Part shown: piece by piece, positions 23,188 to 34,430 of the stretch
Layout of the letters: each line of letters opens with the position of its first letter
How positions within the stretch are numbered: position 1 is the stretch's first letter
Source: Pyxicephalus adspersus
Lineage: Eukaryota > Chordata > Amphibia > Anura > Pyxicephalidae
Assembly (NCBI RefSeq): GCF_032062135.1
Contig: NC_092860.1
Span: 131,285,100-131,349,099 of the forward strand
DNA: 64,000 bases
Direction of reading: 5' to 3'
Position numbers and translations under genes: made by a program
Notes under the pieces: model-generated
Seen by the model: the letters and a program-made list of their open reading frames with translations, nothing else
Told to the model about the DNA's origin: nothing
Database searches by the model: none

Positions 23188-26100
23188 TTTAAAAATATTA
23201 GGTTTCTATCTGGAATATGCAAGATTTCTAGCATGTTTATTTTTTTTAGGTTTGAACCTGATAGGTTTCTTTCAACCTTACTGGCTTCTTGAATTACTAT
23301 ATAACTATGCTTTTCCTTAAAATATTTGTGGGAGTTCAACTTTATTGGCGCAACTGACTGTAACCAAATTGTATTCGAATAATTGTATTGTAGAGCTGTA
23401 TCTGAAATGGTAAAATAATTTGAAAGGGGGTTCAAGTTTAACAAAAACTTTTTGAACTTTAAAAAAAATCTTCAGTGTGACTTTGTCATGACCATTATCT
23501 AGATCATAGCAGCATTTAAAATGTTTCTTTCCAGTAAGTATATTTTTAACCAAAATGCACTTTTTCTGCATCTGATTATAGGATTTCCCTGGTAACTCTT
23601 CCCATCTTTATGCAGTATCTATCCTGTTCCTTTTTTCTATTTTAAATACACAGTTCAAAATCATCTTTTCAAAGTCGTTTTTGATTACATTGCCTGTAGG
23701 TATAAAAGTAATATTTGATCTATTAGACAAATGCTTATTTTCATGTTTGTAAGTTAAAGGTTTAATGGTATTTTTCTTTTTTATATCCTCGGGACAGATA
23801 GCTCCAATAAGGCATTTTCATGGTCTATGCTAAGCGTTGTCATCAATATTTCACTATAATAAGTACATCTCTCCAGGAATGACTTATGATGGTAAAACCC
23901 TCATGTGTGTGTGCCATAGAATCAATATTCTTGAAGTGATAATAGCTCAGATCTGTCTAAAAAAGCTACAGACTGCACTTCATTTAAAAGTAAGTTCAGA
24001 CTGGAAACAAAGAAATAAAATTGTGTAGAAGAATTATCTGTTCCTGTTGATGACTTTTAAAAAAATGAGTAAGGTTTGTTTTTTAAAACTAACTTGACAT
24101 TAGGTCATAAAAATGAACTGAAAACAGTAGGCCATATTTAAAAAAGGAAACCCACATTGCACTGAGTAATATTCAGATTCCTGGAAGTTTGCTGTAATAA
24201 AAATCAGTCTAATAGAAATTTTAGCAGAAGCTAAGCTACATATCACAAGGGAACCACAAGGGGTGCACAAAGTGGCCCTGAAAAAATGCATGCTGACTTA
24301 CCTTTGTCATTAAAGTGTACAAAAACATGCCTTAACGGTTATATGAGTTTAAAATATTACTGTTAGAACACTAAAATACTGTCAGCTAGTGTGGCTCTAG
24401 CCAGAGCCAATTGGGTGCTGTCTTTACTAAAGACTGAGACATTGAATTGCTAGTTGGGAAAAGGCTTATAAGCAAAATTCTTGTCTTACCAATAGCTGTG
24501 ATCTATCCTGGTTCCAACATGGTCTTCTCCCTAAACTCACCGCAGCCTCATTCCTTAGGTTTGAGAGTTATAGTGATGTAGTTCTATAGGATACCCACTG
24601 CTGGCTAGCCAGGTTCTAGGGGACTGGTATGGGCAGCCAGGGGGACACGCTTGCTGCCCGAATCCTTTTACTGTCAAGTCAGATTCAATGCCCGGAATGG
24701 TCTGATTTTAATATTTAGGAGCACACCATGCAATTAAAAAAAAGTAAATATTACAATAAAAAAATATCCTTTACCTCGACAACCATAATGTTGAACAATT
24801 TATGCATTGACTTTTTACAATGGCAGCATATGTCCCCACTCATACAATACAGTAGGTATTTTCCAATGACCTGGTAAATTATGAAAGTGCCACATTTACA
24901 GGAGCATTGACAATAGACTTTGGACAACAATAGAATATTGATGGAAGTATTGGGCTGATAATTGTGGATGAAAATACCCCCAAATGTGTTTTCAACTATA
25001 CTTTAGCTTCTATTTAGTTTTTAATGTTTTTTTCGGGGTACATGTTCCCATGGGACCCCTGACCCCCCCCAGGAATTTTGATGACAATATTGTGTACAGG
25101 GGATAAAGATTACCTTAAAAATACACCAAATAGCTGCGTGTATTTAATTTTAGCATAAAGAAAACATACGTCTTCTTTTTGTTCTTTGCACGGCTCCCTG
25201 ACATCCTCTTTTGGTGACAATAACAAATTCAGGAGCTTTGAGGCCAAATACTTAAATACAATTTATCCTCAAAGTTGTAATTACTACTAGAAGAATGGGT
25301 AATAATAAGTACTAATAATTATAAGTATAGGAATAAAGTGTTTTTCCCAGTTACCAGTACTGTACAATGCACTGTGTAATAGTTAAATCACATTGCATAA
25401 ACTAGACTCCAGAAACTGACCATTGCTGCATTTTATTGACTCGTTGATTTAGATAAATTATTAATAATCCTGGGAATATATAGAGTAAGCCTTAATAAAT
25501 ATGACCAAGAATGATTTTAATAGCTCTTTAAAAGATTAATAACCACTGCAAATGATTCTACTATAATGAAAATGTATTGCAATGTTATCTGACAGAATAA
25601 AAGTCATTATGGGAAAAGATCTAAATTGAAAATGATGGCTTTAAGAATTAAAATATATACTTATCTATCTACTGTTTCCTTTAAACCTTCCTTTCCTTTA
25701 AATCACCTTTTACTTGCAACAAAAATGTTCTCACACCTGTAATTAATCAAAGTACTTCCTAACAATGCAGGATTAACATTGTGAAAAATGAAAAGATAAA
25801 GAATTATTGAGATTTCTGTGTGCTTGTGTCAGATGTTAAACAGTTACATACAGTAATTATGTATGGAAGCCCTAATTTATCACTTGCAATAAGTTAAGAA
25901 CTGCCTGTATTGGTATTAGGCCACCAATCAGAATTACATTTTCACCCTGTGTCATGTTCTAATGTAGATTTAAATTTGATTGGTGACAACATCACTTTTT
26001 ATCAATCTCCCCTGAATCCTCATTTCTATACCCAGTAATAAAAAACCTTTTTAATAGCAATATAATAAAGACAAAAAATGAAATGCATACATTATCTTTA

Positions 26101-26490
26101 CATTTAAATATACTCCCCAACAAGCAGCACTGATTCTAGTTTACTGATTGTGCAATGTTGAATAATTTAGGTGGTAGTTCATTAAACTGATGCTTTGATC
26201 CTTATCGCTACATTTTATGTGCTTTATTATTATTTTAAGTTTAGGTTAATATGTTTTGTAATAAAGGTAAATATTTTAATGTAATAACCTTGTTTTTTAT
26301 TGATTTAATAAAAAAATCCCTTTGGGGCTATTTATACCCATATAATGTTTAGTAATCTTTTATCTTTAAAAAACACTTTTTATAAGCTGAACATTAGGCA
26401 AATTGCTAATCATCTGCAAAAAAGGATTTATATTTCTTTCCATTAGATTCTGAAATTAACACAGCTGCTATTTATTATAGCTTTGTCTGG
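23188..26490. other. Non-coding stretch; part may be conserved regulatory DNA
   Basis: AT-rich and largely unique. The segment at about 25,420-25,900 has few simple repeats, several TAAT and ATTA cores and a CACCTGTAATTAATC word, and reads like a conserved non-coding element, but nothing here proves it. No exon or RNA gene was recognised. Confidence 0.4.
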
Positions 26491-26494
26491 GAGG

Positions 26495-26790
26495 GCAGGC
26501 ATTACCACTTGTTAGGATCTAACCCTTGTGGTTCTCCAACCTATCTCTCTTACTTGGCTCAAGTCTGCTGTGTTGTGAACTGTGAGGTGTGGGTGTTGGA
26601 AGATTTCACCTGTTGGCTAATTTACCTGATACTTGACCTATTTACCTGAGTTTAGTGCTCCAACTTGTGCCTGTGCCATAGGTTTCTAGCTAAGGCTCCA
26701 GCTCATGTGACCTGATAATCCTGTTGTTGTCTTTATGGTCTTGACTCCGGCTTACTGACTTCGCTTGCTTGGTTTGTCTCCATTTTCTGA
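26495..26790. repeat. Possible interspersed repeat fragment
   Basis: This part is richer in C and G than its flanks, with phrases such as GTGACCTGATAATCCTG, GACTCCGGCTTACTGAC and TTCGCTTGCTTGGTTTG. They resemble a repeat I loosely remember from frog genomes. No ends, duplication or coding part identified. Confidence 0.25.
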
Positions 26791-27983
26791 ATGGACAATG
26801 TAATGAGAATCAGCTTATCTTTCTGACACTCTGTTCCCTCTTCCTATTAGCATATCCATTGTTGCACAAACCATTGCCTCCTTTTTTTGCTTCTCATTCC
26901 ACGATTCTGTGCTTTGGTGTAAAAATATTGCTAGAAGGTAAAGTCAAACTCAATGAATACAGAGCTGCAATAATTTGAATCTTTTTTATCTGCTAGTAGG
27001 TGGCATGTTTTGAAACTTTGGTAGAAAACATATTTTTTGTACATCGTCTATGGCACATGCATAGGAGCTGACTGTGAGGATAATGTGTGTCCAGCTCCCA
27101 TGCACAGGATTTACGTCATCAGTGGTCATTGAAGGACTAAAGTAAGAAGAAGCCAATCCAAACATTGCAGTGTTGGCAATCTGACATTGTAAAAGCCCAG
27201 CTGCCACATATCAGCTGCAATCTTTTTTAAATCATGCTTCCTTTGAAGATTTCATACAGGAAGTGTTCTTGAGGGAGACCCATTACTGTTCCAGGTACAT
27301 TCATGCTTGCCTGCAAACTACCAGCTAGATGCATGCCCGGCTACCCTTTGGGAATGGAGGATATCACAAGCCAGCATAAATTCCATTTTTTTATGAGTGC
27401 TAAAATTTGATACATCACTGATCTGTAGTACAAATAATGTTTTTCACACATACATTGGATGAGGCAGGTCCCTGACCAAGCATTGTTGTGAAACGTGTTG
27501 GTCATTTCACAGATCATCAATGTAACTGGTTGTAGAACTTTATGCCATTCATGGTGGATTGTGCTGTCATCATTTGTTTGTTGGACTACACAATCAGCAT
27601 TCTCAACTGCTAACACAGGACCCTAGACCAGGACTGACTAACAGCCATGATGCCCATATACTAAGACAAGATTGGTTTCTAGAGGGAATTCTAGACAGCA
27701 AACTATTTAAAGACAGTTTATTTCATTGACAATAATTGTATTTTTACATTTATGACAGTAAATTATTTTTTCTTCCTCATTTGTTTGTCATGTCCCTGCA
27801 AACAATGTCATAAATTCAGATCTGAGCCCGGATTCCAGGCTGTCCAGGAAAATGCTCTGAAGCCATTCTGTTGTTTTCATGGTATCATGTCATCTGTTTT
27901 ACTGGTCTGCAGTTGATTAATTTGCAAATGATATTTCCAATAAAGGGCTTAGAAGTAGATAATTACAACTATATTAACAGTTA
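26791..27983. other. Non-coding stretch with one weak motif copy
   Basis: At 27,468-27,505 the sequence reads GAGGCAGGTCCCTGACC then GTGAAACGTGTTGG. This resembles the inverse of the fold-back motif (CTGAGGAA... GCGAAACGCGT), though degraded. Otherwise nothing was recognised. Confidence 0.4.
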
Positions 27984-28418
27984 CTAGGGAAGCAGATGGT
28001 ATTCTGTGGAGCTGCCATGTAGAATTAGTACTGATGCTTTACTGTAATGTAGCGTGTACGCGAACAAGACACAATCAACAAATTCTAGTCCTGCTGATTT
28101 TCCAGATTGTACTTTTGTTTCAAAGTGCATTCTCTCTCGTTTCTGGGAGATAAAAAGCTGCACTGTAGCCGCTATCAGAAGTAGTGGAACAGCTAACCCT
28201 TCCTTGTCTTCTAATGTGTCTCCTCGGGTTCTGTGCACAGCTACCACACCTGACTCTTTCTGTGGATTGCCGACCTGTTGCATGGATGAGTTTGGATTAT
28301 GCAGTCTGACTGACAGCTGTTTAGCCTGCTGTTTAACAGCATTATCCGCCAGTCTGTGTTTATGTTTTCTGATCTGAATTCTGTGTCTAATATTTTCAGC
28401 TTGGTATGACATGAGCAT
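27984..28418 (-). other. Unrecognised 144-codon open frame, opposite a 107-codon frame
   Basis: The longest uninterrupted minus-strand frame in this part of the window. It is rich in basic residues near its start (KHKHRLADNAVKQQAKQ) and has one hydrophobic stretch (LAVPLLLIAATVQLFI). The plus strand is open too, at 28,054-28,377, so the region is simply poor in stops on both strands. I see no convincing splice sites, no domain and no upstream promoter. In 64 kb of AT-rich DNA one such frame is expected by chance, so the probability that it is coding is low. Confidence 0.12.
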
Positions 28419-29380
28419 ACAATATCATATTAAAACCATCATTGTTGGTAATCAACGGCAAATAGCTTTTACTCCATGCCTTAGGCTGAAAATGCATAAT
28501 TCCCAAGTTTCTCTAATTTAGAGGGACTATCCTATCAATTCCCTCAGTACCATTCTTTTCCATTATCTTTCTATACACCTCTATTAAAATGTATTATTTG
28601 ATTATTAACAAGTGTTCTTTTTTACAAAACCATTTATCCAAACTTTATACTATTCCATTTGTTGAACACTTGATGGGTTACATTTATGTATGGAATAATT
28701 GTGCATTTTTTGCATATTTATTTTGTATGGCCTGTAAAAGAAAGGGGTCACAGGGGTATGTAATTTGCCCATATACATCGAGTGTCAATGTGTCCCTCTT
28801 CCTTGTCTCCATGTATGCCTGTGCATCAATATTTTATAAGTTTCCACTTTCACGTGTATGCAAAGCCTAGCAGTGGATTATAGTTGTCCCGATTTGGTTT
28901 GCTTCATATACCATTGAAGCTGTTTTTGTTGGGATGAATTTGTTTATTCTAGACATCAATTTCCTGTGCTGTCTGTCTGTGTACAAGGAGGGGTTATACA
29001 GATGAGAGGTCTGTGTTCTTTGTAATCTAATAAAAATTAGGTATCATATTTTAGAAATTTAAAGCTATGTTGTCATGTCAAAGAGGATATTTATAGTTAT
29101 TTTTTCTGTACCTGCATTGTGTTTAAAGGGATTAAATACAAATAAATGTGCATGTATTTCAAAGGTGTACTAACATGGTGACACTCGCTTTAATGGCCAT
29201 GTTCTTTGCTATCACCTAAATTCCCTTTTTAGATGTTGTGTTTCATGAAGAATTGGGATAGCTGATAGTGCTAACTTCTACTCATGAAAATGCTTTTTCC
29301 ATGGCTGTAAATTACATCAATACTGACCCAAAACAAGTATGCTGATTGTATGCTACTGTTTTAGGCCATTGTTTCAAATG
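28419..29380. other. Non-coding stretch, nothing recognised
   Basis: AT-rich, largely unique. The 93-codon frame at 28,589-28,870 has a composition typical of random sequence and no known relative. Confidence 0.5.
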
Positions 29381-29384
29381 GAAT

Positions 29385-29660
29385 TTAGGGGCATATTTTC
29401 CTCCAAGGGGAAAGAGATGCTGATCTTACGCATGCACAGTGAGATCCACTCTCTTTTTTACCTCTTCACAGCGGTTACGTCACATGATCTCGCACCTGCA
29501 GAGTGTGAGATCAGGCGATGTAGGAAGAAGACCAGAAAAGAAGGCAAAAGATGGCGGCACTCAGCATTTCCTTTGCAGTGGGACGAAGAGGAATCCCAGG
29601 ACAACGTAGGACTGGACTGAGGGATCGAGGGATCTGCCAGATAAAGGTTTGATATTTTTA
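29385..29660 (+). promoter_or_regulatory. CpG-richer segment with CRE-like and YY1/TISU-like sites; possible repeat-borne promoter
   Basis: This segment is richer in CpG than its flanks. TTACGTCA (29,475-29,482) is one base from the cAMP response element TGACGTCA. It overlaps TCACATGA (29,480-29,487), an E-box-like site. AAGATGGCGGC at 29,548-29,558 matches the YY1 core and all but one position of the TISU initiator (SAASATGGCGGC). The ATG inside it opens 33 codons, MAALSISFAVGRRGIPG and onward, ending at a TGA at 29,650-29,652. The layout resembles a short promoter with a first exon. It could equally be an interspersed repeat, since I have a vague memory of similar frog sequences. Confidence 0.3.
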
Positions 29661-31182
29661 TTTTTAGTTTAATACCGTTTTAAGCAGCTCCAAATATTTG
29701 ATTGCAATTTCAGATTTATCTCCAGCATCTTCTATTGGTAACACATGGTGTTGTTGCAAAATTATTATGATATAATGGTCCTCTACTTTTATTTTAAAAT
29801 GTTATACACATGTTACATGTGCAGCCCATTTAGAAGCACAGCTTGGTAGGTCAACTCCAACTAACTTTGCAGTCTAATATTGGCAGTATTATATATTTGT
29901 TAGTTCTTGCAATGTTTAAGCCACAGCTCCAGCTCAATTTGGCTTTAGAAACCCAGAACTACTCTGTTCTGGCTTCAAAACTCAAAGCAGCTTTGCTATA
30001 TGATTGTCTACATTTGTCTTTTGCTATTTACTGGCAAATTTACCCCATTTCCAAACAGGAGAAATTAGATGTGTAACACAATCTCGGTTGCACATACATA
30101 CTAAATATAAGCAATGGCTACAAATTGTATATTGTATGGGTTGCACATTTACCCTTCTAGGAAGACTGAAACATCCTGATATTATGTAGAAAAATGCTAT
30201 ATTTTGGTATTTTTTTATTTTGTATCATACGCAGTGGGTGCTCTTGTGCCCCAACCATTTATAGAATAGATGAAATTTATAAAAAGTCTGTAGAACTGGA
30301 GAAACTAAACAGAATTCAAACAAACCAGGTTATTGTAAGGCCTGTTTTTTATTAGGGTTTGCCCACTTTTAACACCCATATGACTTTAGCCTTGAGCAAT
30401 ATTTCAGGCAATGTTGTTTCAGCTCTGGACTTAATTTAAAAATGATGCGTTCTGTTTCAGCTCCAGCCCTTGGTGCCAGTCCTGAAAACCCGACTACAGA
30501 TGTTGTTTGTCAATTGAACTCCCTTGTTTGTTGGAGTGACAACTTGCAAAACGTTTCTTTTCAGTTTGCAAACAAAATATTGTATTCTAAAGAGGTGTAT
30601 TTTTAAACATGAAGTAAGGAAAAAAAATTGTGTACGAATTTCAGGGACACCAAAAACAGAAAACCTGACTTGATTATGTTTAATTATGTCTGCCTGCTTT
30701 TTCTCTAGGCAATGCCAGTGTCAATTACAAAGATCTTTAGCACATGATTAGTATTAGAAGGATTAAACAACTGCAATGTTAAGTAGACAAATTTTAATAA
30801 GCCATCCATTTCAGCTAATAGATTGTTTAAAGAATAGGTTTTCTTTGCCACAACTCTTGCAGTTTATAAAAGCTTCTCTGAGAGGTGAGATTGTGTACAT
30901 AAAACAAACTTTTCCCTACAGACACAGCATTCTTTAGTGATAGCCCCAATTCACAGTATTACAGCAGAGTAAGGCTTACAGAGATCTAGGACACAGATTT
31001 GTACTGAATTTGTCTTTAGAGATCAGAGTAACCTAAACATATTTGTAACTTTGGTATCATTAACCTTGGAGTGTTGTCTTGCTCACCTGACCGGTGAGAG
31101 AGAGATGCATGGACTTTTTAGATGATGAATATGACTTTGAGCATTGAACTCTACAAGCTAAACAAAATGCTGACCTTCTTTC
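29661..31182. other. Non-coding stretch, nothing certain
   Basis: AT-rich, unique-looking sequence. An acceptor-like site, CTGCTTTTTCTCTAG, ends at about 30,709 but has no donor or open frame of interest behind it. Confidence 0.5.
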
Positions 31183-31340
31183 ATGCCTAACTCCCTCGCT
31201 GACCAGATAAGTGAGGCATCATCTCCAGCAATGGAACATTACCTCTCTTATTCAGAGAGTAACATTTTGGGATCAGTTGAGAATTTCTTTGAAAATACAG
31301 CTGATACAAAGATAACAAATGTACTAAATGTGCCACACAG
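31183..31340 (+). other. Weak exon candidate ending in a strong donor-like site
   Basis: An ATG at 31,183 opens 52 codons (MPNSLADQISEASSPAMEHY and onward) that run without a stop to CACACAG/GTAAGAT at 31,340/31,341, a near-consensus 5' splice site; the next in-frame codon would be a stop. The composition is protein-like, with no strong codon skew. I recognise no family, and no homology search was possible. A chance open frame is a serious alternative. Confidence 0.15.
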
Positions 31341-31561
31341 GTAAGATAAGAAGCTGAGCCTATACAGTTCTCTCATGCATGGTGGTGTGAAACCATATTA
31401 TATTGTAGCAAAAGATAATTGAAGACACAAACTATTCCTTGCTGGTCTGTAATATGGAGGTTTGCTATAGAAAGTTGCAGTTTGAACATTTTTACCCCTC
31501 TGAAGCACTGAACCCTTCAGTACTATACCACCTGACAAGGAAAAAAAGACTTTATTTTTAG

Positions 31562-31650
31562 GAAATCCATTCCAAGTTTGCTAAATTAGCCAGCTTGGCT
31601 GCTGAAAGTGTATCTTCTCCAGCCTTGAAGAGTTTTCATAAATCAGGCCC
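31562..31650. mobile_element. Right half of a palindromic MITE (copy 1)
   Basis: Contains AAATCCATTCCAAGTTTGCT, then TGAAAGTGTATCTTCTCC, AGCCTTGAAGAG and the terminal block ATAAATCAGGCCC. This is the right arm of the family seen complete at 48,641-48,859. The left arm is absent. Confidence 0.8.
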
Positions 31651-31783
31651 TGTGTATCCTAATTAAAAAGACTAGAAAGTAGAGCTAATTTAAAAAATAG
31701 ACATACTAAGTGACTTCTAGTGACTTTTTTGTGTTAGCCATATATTGTATAGTATATAGTGTAGAGCTCAGCCTTGTATGCAG

Positions 31784-31951
31784 TGCCGCCACATACAGAG
31801 CCAGATGCTCAAATGTTAAATCTTCAGTGGCCTTCCAGTGGCCTTGGATCTGAAGTCCAACGTGGAGTTGATGGTGAGGATAGCAGCTTCCTAGGATGCT
31901 TAAGTAACGGGATTCTGAACCTGTCTTTTGCTGCGGGGTACCCGCACACAG
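31784..31951 (+). other. Weak exon candidate, 168 bp, flanked by splice-like sites
   Basis: An acceptor-like CTTGTATGCAG precedes 31,784 and a strong donor-like CACACAG/GTATGTG follows 31,951. One frame is open throughout (PPHTEPDAQMLNLQWPSSGL and onward). The length is a multiple of three and both junctions fall in phase 1, as for a skippable cassette exon. The polypyrimidine tract is poor, I recognise no protein, and the phase does not fit the candidate ending at 31,340. Confidence 0.2.
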
Positions 31952-33112
31952 GTATGTGATATTTAGTACAGTTTCATGTGACTGAAACAACTAATATCTG
32001 TCTTAGATTTAATTACACCATAGAGACTGGATCTTGTTATATGAAACATGAACCTTTTTTATATATTCCTATTCATGTTTCTATAGTTTGGCACCTTTCA
32101 AGGCTCTATGTTGTATGGATTATGGCAACACTCATTTGAACTGAAATAGCCACTTAAATGTTAAGACATCTTCAACATGACAAAACAAGTTCAGCTGAAT
32201 GCCAGTTCTATTGACAATCCATAGAAGGGAATCTTTTCTTGCTGCAGTTTCTGATTATTTTAAATTCAGTCAACTGTTTTACAGTTCTTTTTTTGTAGGA
32301 GCTTTCCATACTGAATATTTATTAACTGTGGAGAAATCTGGAGTTAAACAGGCCAAATGCAGAAAAACAAAGAGCAATTAAACTGCCGATCTTTGTAAAC
32401 AGGCCTCTTAGCTGCTTCACCCTTTTTAATATCACACGTAATGAAATTCTGGACTGTCATATCTAATATAGTTATCGAGATAATTGTTATTTCAATCCCC
32501 TCCAAGAACAAAGTGACAATAATGTTCACTAAATACCAGACTACTTCATTTAGAAAACTCATATTTAATTCATCTTTTAAACAGTTCTATGCTCAAGTGC
32601 AAATATTTGCATTCATAGCAGTTGATGTTAATTTGCAGAGCACCATATTGAAAAGCCTTTGAACGGTCGGTAGATTACTGTAACTCCTTTTACATTGCCT
32701 TGATCTACATTCCCCCTCATTTCTTCAAAGAGCTAATAAGGTTAGTCTGGCATGACCTTTGCTACAGTACATAAAACCATCATTTTATGCTTCAACTTAT
32801 TTCAACAGATTTGTAGTCATTTTACATTCAAGCAGCTTCTGCACTAGTGGTTTTGGTATAGCAGTGAATTACTATTAAGTTCTGATTGCCATATTGGGTC
32901 ATGGAAGTTTGATTGATGTTGCTGGTACATTTCCTTTTTTTTCTGAGGTGATACATTGAGTTAACCCATACTGAATGAGAAAACCAACTTTAGACAGAAG
33001 CTGCTTGAATGTTCGGCAGTTGACTGATTAAATTAGCAGGTTTCCAGATTCTGATTTTATTCATAATAATTTAAAGAATATATAAGCCCAACAATGAAAT
33101 TGTAATATATAG
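31952..33112. other. Non-coding stretch, nothing recognised
   Basis: AT-rich, unique-looking DNA with short chance frames only. Confidence 0.5.
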
Positions 33113-33200
33113 CAGCTTACCAGTCCTTAGACGTGATGGCATCATTTTATTTTCTGGCCTCTTTATTTTATTTTTACTTAGTAATCGCTCCAGTAACACT
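33113..33200. repeat. Left copy of a direct repeat flanking the minisatellite
   Basis: Begins AGCTTACCAGTCCTTAGAC and continues with a T-rich part to TTACTTAGTAAT. A diverged copy lies at 34,338-34,430 (AGCTTACCAGTCCTTAGAT ... TAACTTGGTAAT). The pair brackets the tandem array, suggesting that repeat and array belong to one larger unit or that the array grew inside a duplicated element. Confidence 0.7.
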
Positions 33201-33229
33201 CTTTTTGTCCTACTGTGACAGCTCAGTGT

Positions 33230-34100
33230 TGTCACCATAGCACAGGACCTCCAAACACTTCTCATCTCCATAACATATGAAAGGACCACCAAGCACCTCT
33301 CCCCATCTTCATATGTAAAAGGTCTACCAAACACCACTTCTCATCTCTAAAACGTAGAAAAGGACCACCAAACACATCTCTGCATCTCTATACATAAAAA
33401 AGGTCCACCAAACATCTTTCTTCATCTCCATAACAGGGACTACCAACACCTCTCCTAATCTCCATAATATAGAATAGCATCACTAAACACTTCTCTTCAT
33501 CTTTATAACATAAAAAAGGACCACCAAACACATCTTCTCATCTTCATAACATATAAAGGGACCACCAAACTTCTCTTCATCTCAATAACATAGAAAAGGA
33601 TCATCAAACACATTTCCCCATCTCCATAACATAGAAAAAGGACCACCTTTAGCACAGAAAAGGACCACCCAATACTTCTAATCTCCATACCATAGAAAAG
33701 GACCACCAAACACGTCTCCACACCCCAAAACATAGAAAAGGACCACCAAACTCATTTCCATAACATAAAAAAGGATCACCAAACACATCATTTCTTTATC
33801 TCCTTAGCACAGAAAAGGACCACCAAATACTTCTCCTAATCTCCATACCAAAGAAAAGGACCACCAAACACGTCTCCACACCCCAAAACATAGAAATGGA
33901 CCACTAAACACATTTCTTCAACTCCATAACATAGAAATGGACAACCAAACACATTTCTTTGCCTCCTTAGCATGGAAAAGGACCGCCAAATACTTCTCCT
34001 AATCTCCATACCAAAGAAAAGGACCACCAAACACGTCTCTACACCCCATAACATAGAAACAAACCGCCAAACATGTTTCCTCATCACTATAAAATCGAAG
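33230..34100. repeat. Minisatellite of about 41-bp units with higher-order structure
   Basis: Roughly twenty diverged units of the form CATAACATAGAAAAGGACC, ACCAAACACATCTC, TTCATCTC. From about 33,675 the variants recur as a block of about 160 bp, four units long. The phrase ATCTCCATAC followed by GAAAAGGACCACC and CACGTCTC appears at about 33,681, 33,839 and 34,002. The minus-strand open frames at 33,503-33,733 and 33,836-34,087 are just translations of the repeat. Unit number is likely to vary between individuals. Confidence 0.9.
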
Positions 34101-34337
34101 AGACATGTTCTGTATTGTACAAAAAATAACTGTCAGGGCTGATGACACTAATTTTAGGAAATTTTATGACAGCAACATCATAGGACACAGGAAGTTTATA
34201 GGATTTTTGACTGGATTGTTCTGTGCTTGTTAAACAGATATAACAAAATGTTTTACCTGACCGAAAGAAAAAAAAAAATAAACCATTTATTGGTAACATG
34301 TTGTATATTAATGGTCAAGATCAAATGATATATATTG

Positions 34338-34430
34338 TAGCTTACCAGTCCTTAGATACGGCAGTAGTTTTCTTCTTTTTAGGCCCCTTCCCTTTATTTT
34401 AACTTGGTAATATTGCCAATAAAATACTTC
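34338..34430. repeat. Right copy of the direct repeat flanking the minisatellite
   Basis: Shares AGCTTACCAGTCCTTAGA, GGCC and ACTTGGTAAT with the copy at 33,113-33,200. The similarity continues weakly to about 34,430 (TTGCCAATAAAATAC against CGCTCCAGTAACAC). Confidence 0.65.

Noticed and set aside
33071..34087. Series of minus-strand frames with repeated VVLFYGMEI/GGPF-like phrases
   Set aside because: They are translations of the 41-bp minisatellite; the frame shifts along the array and there is no gene context.
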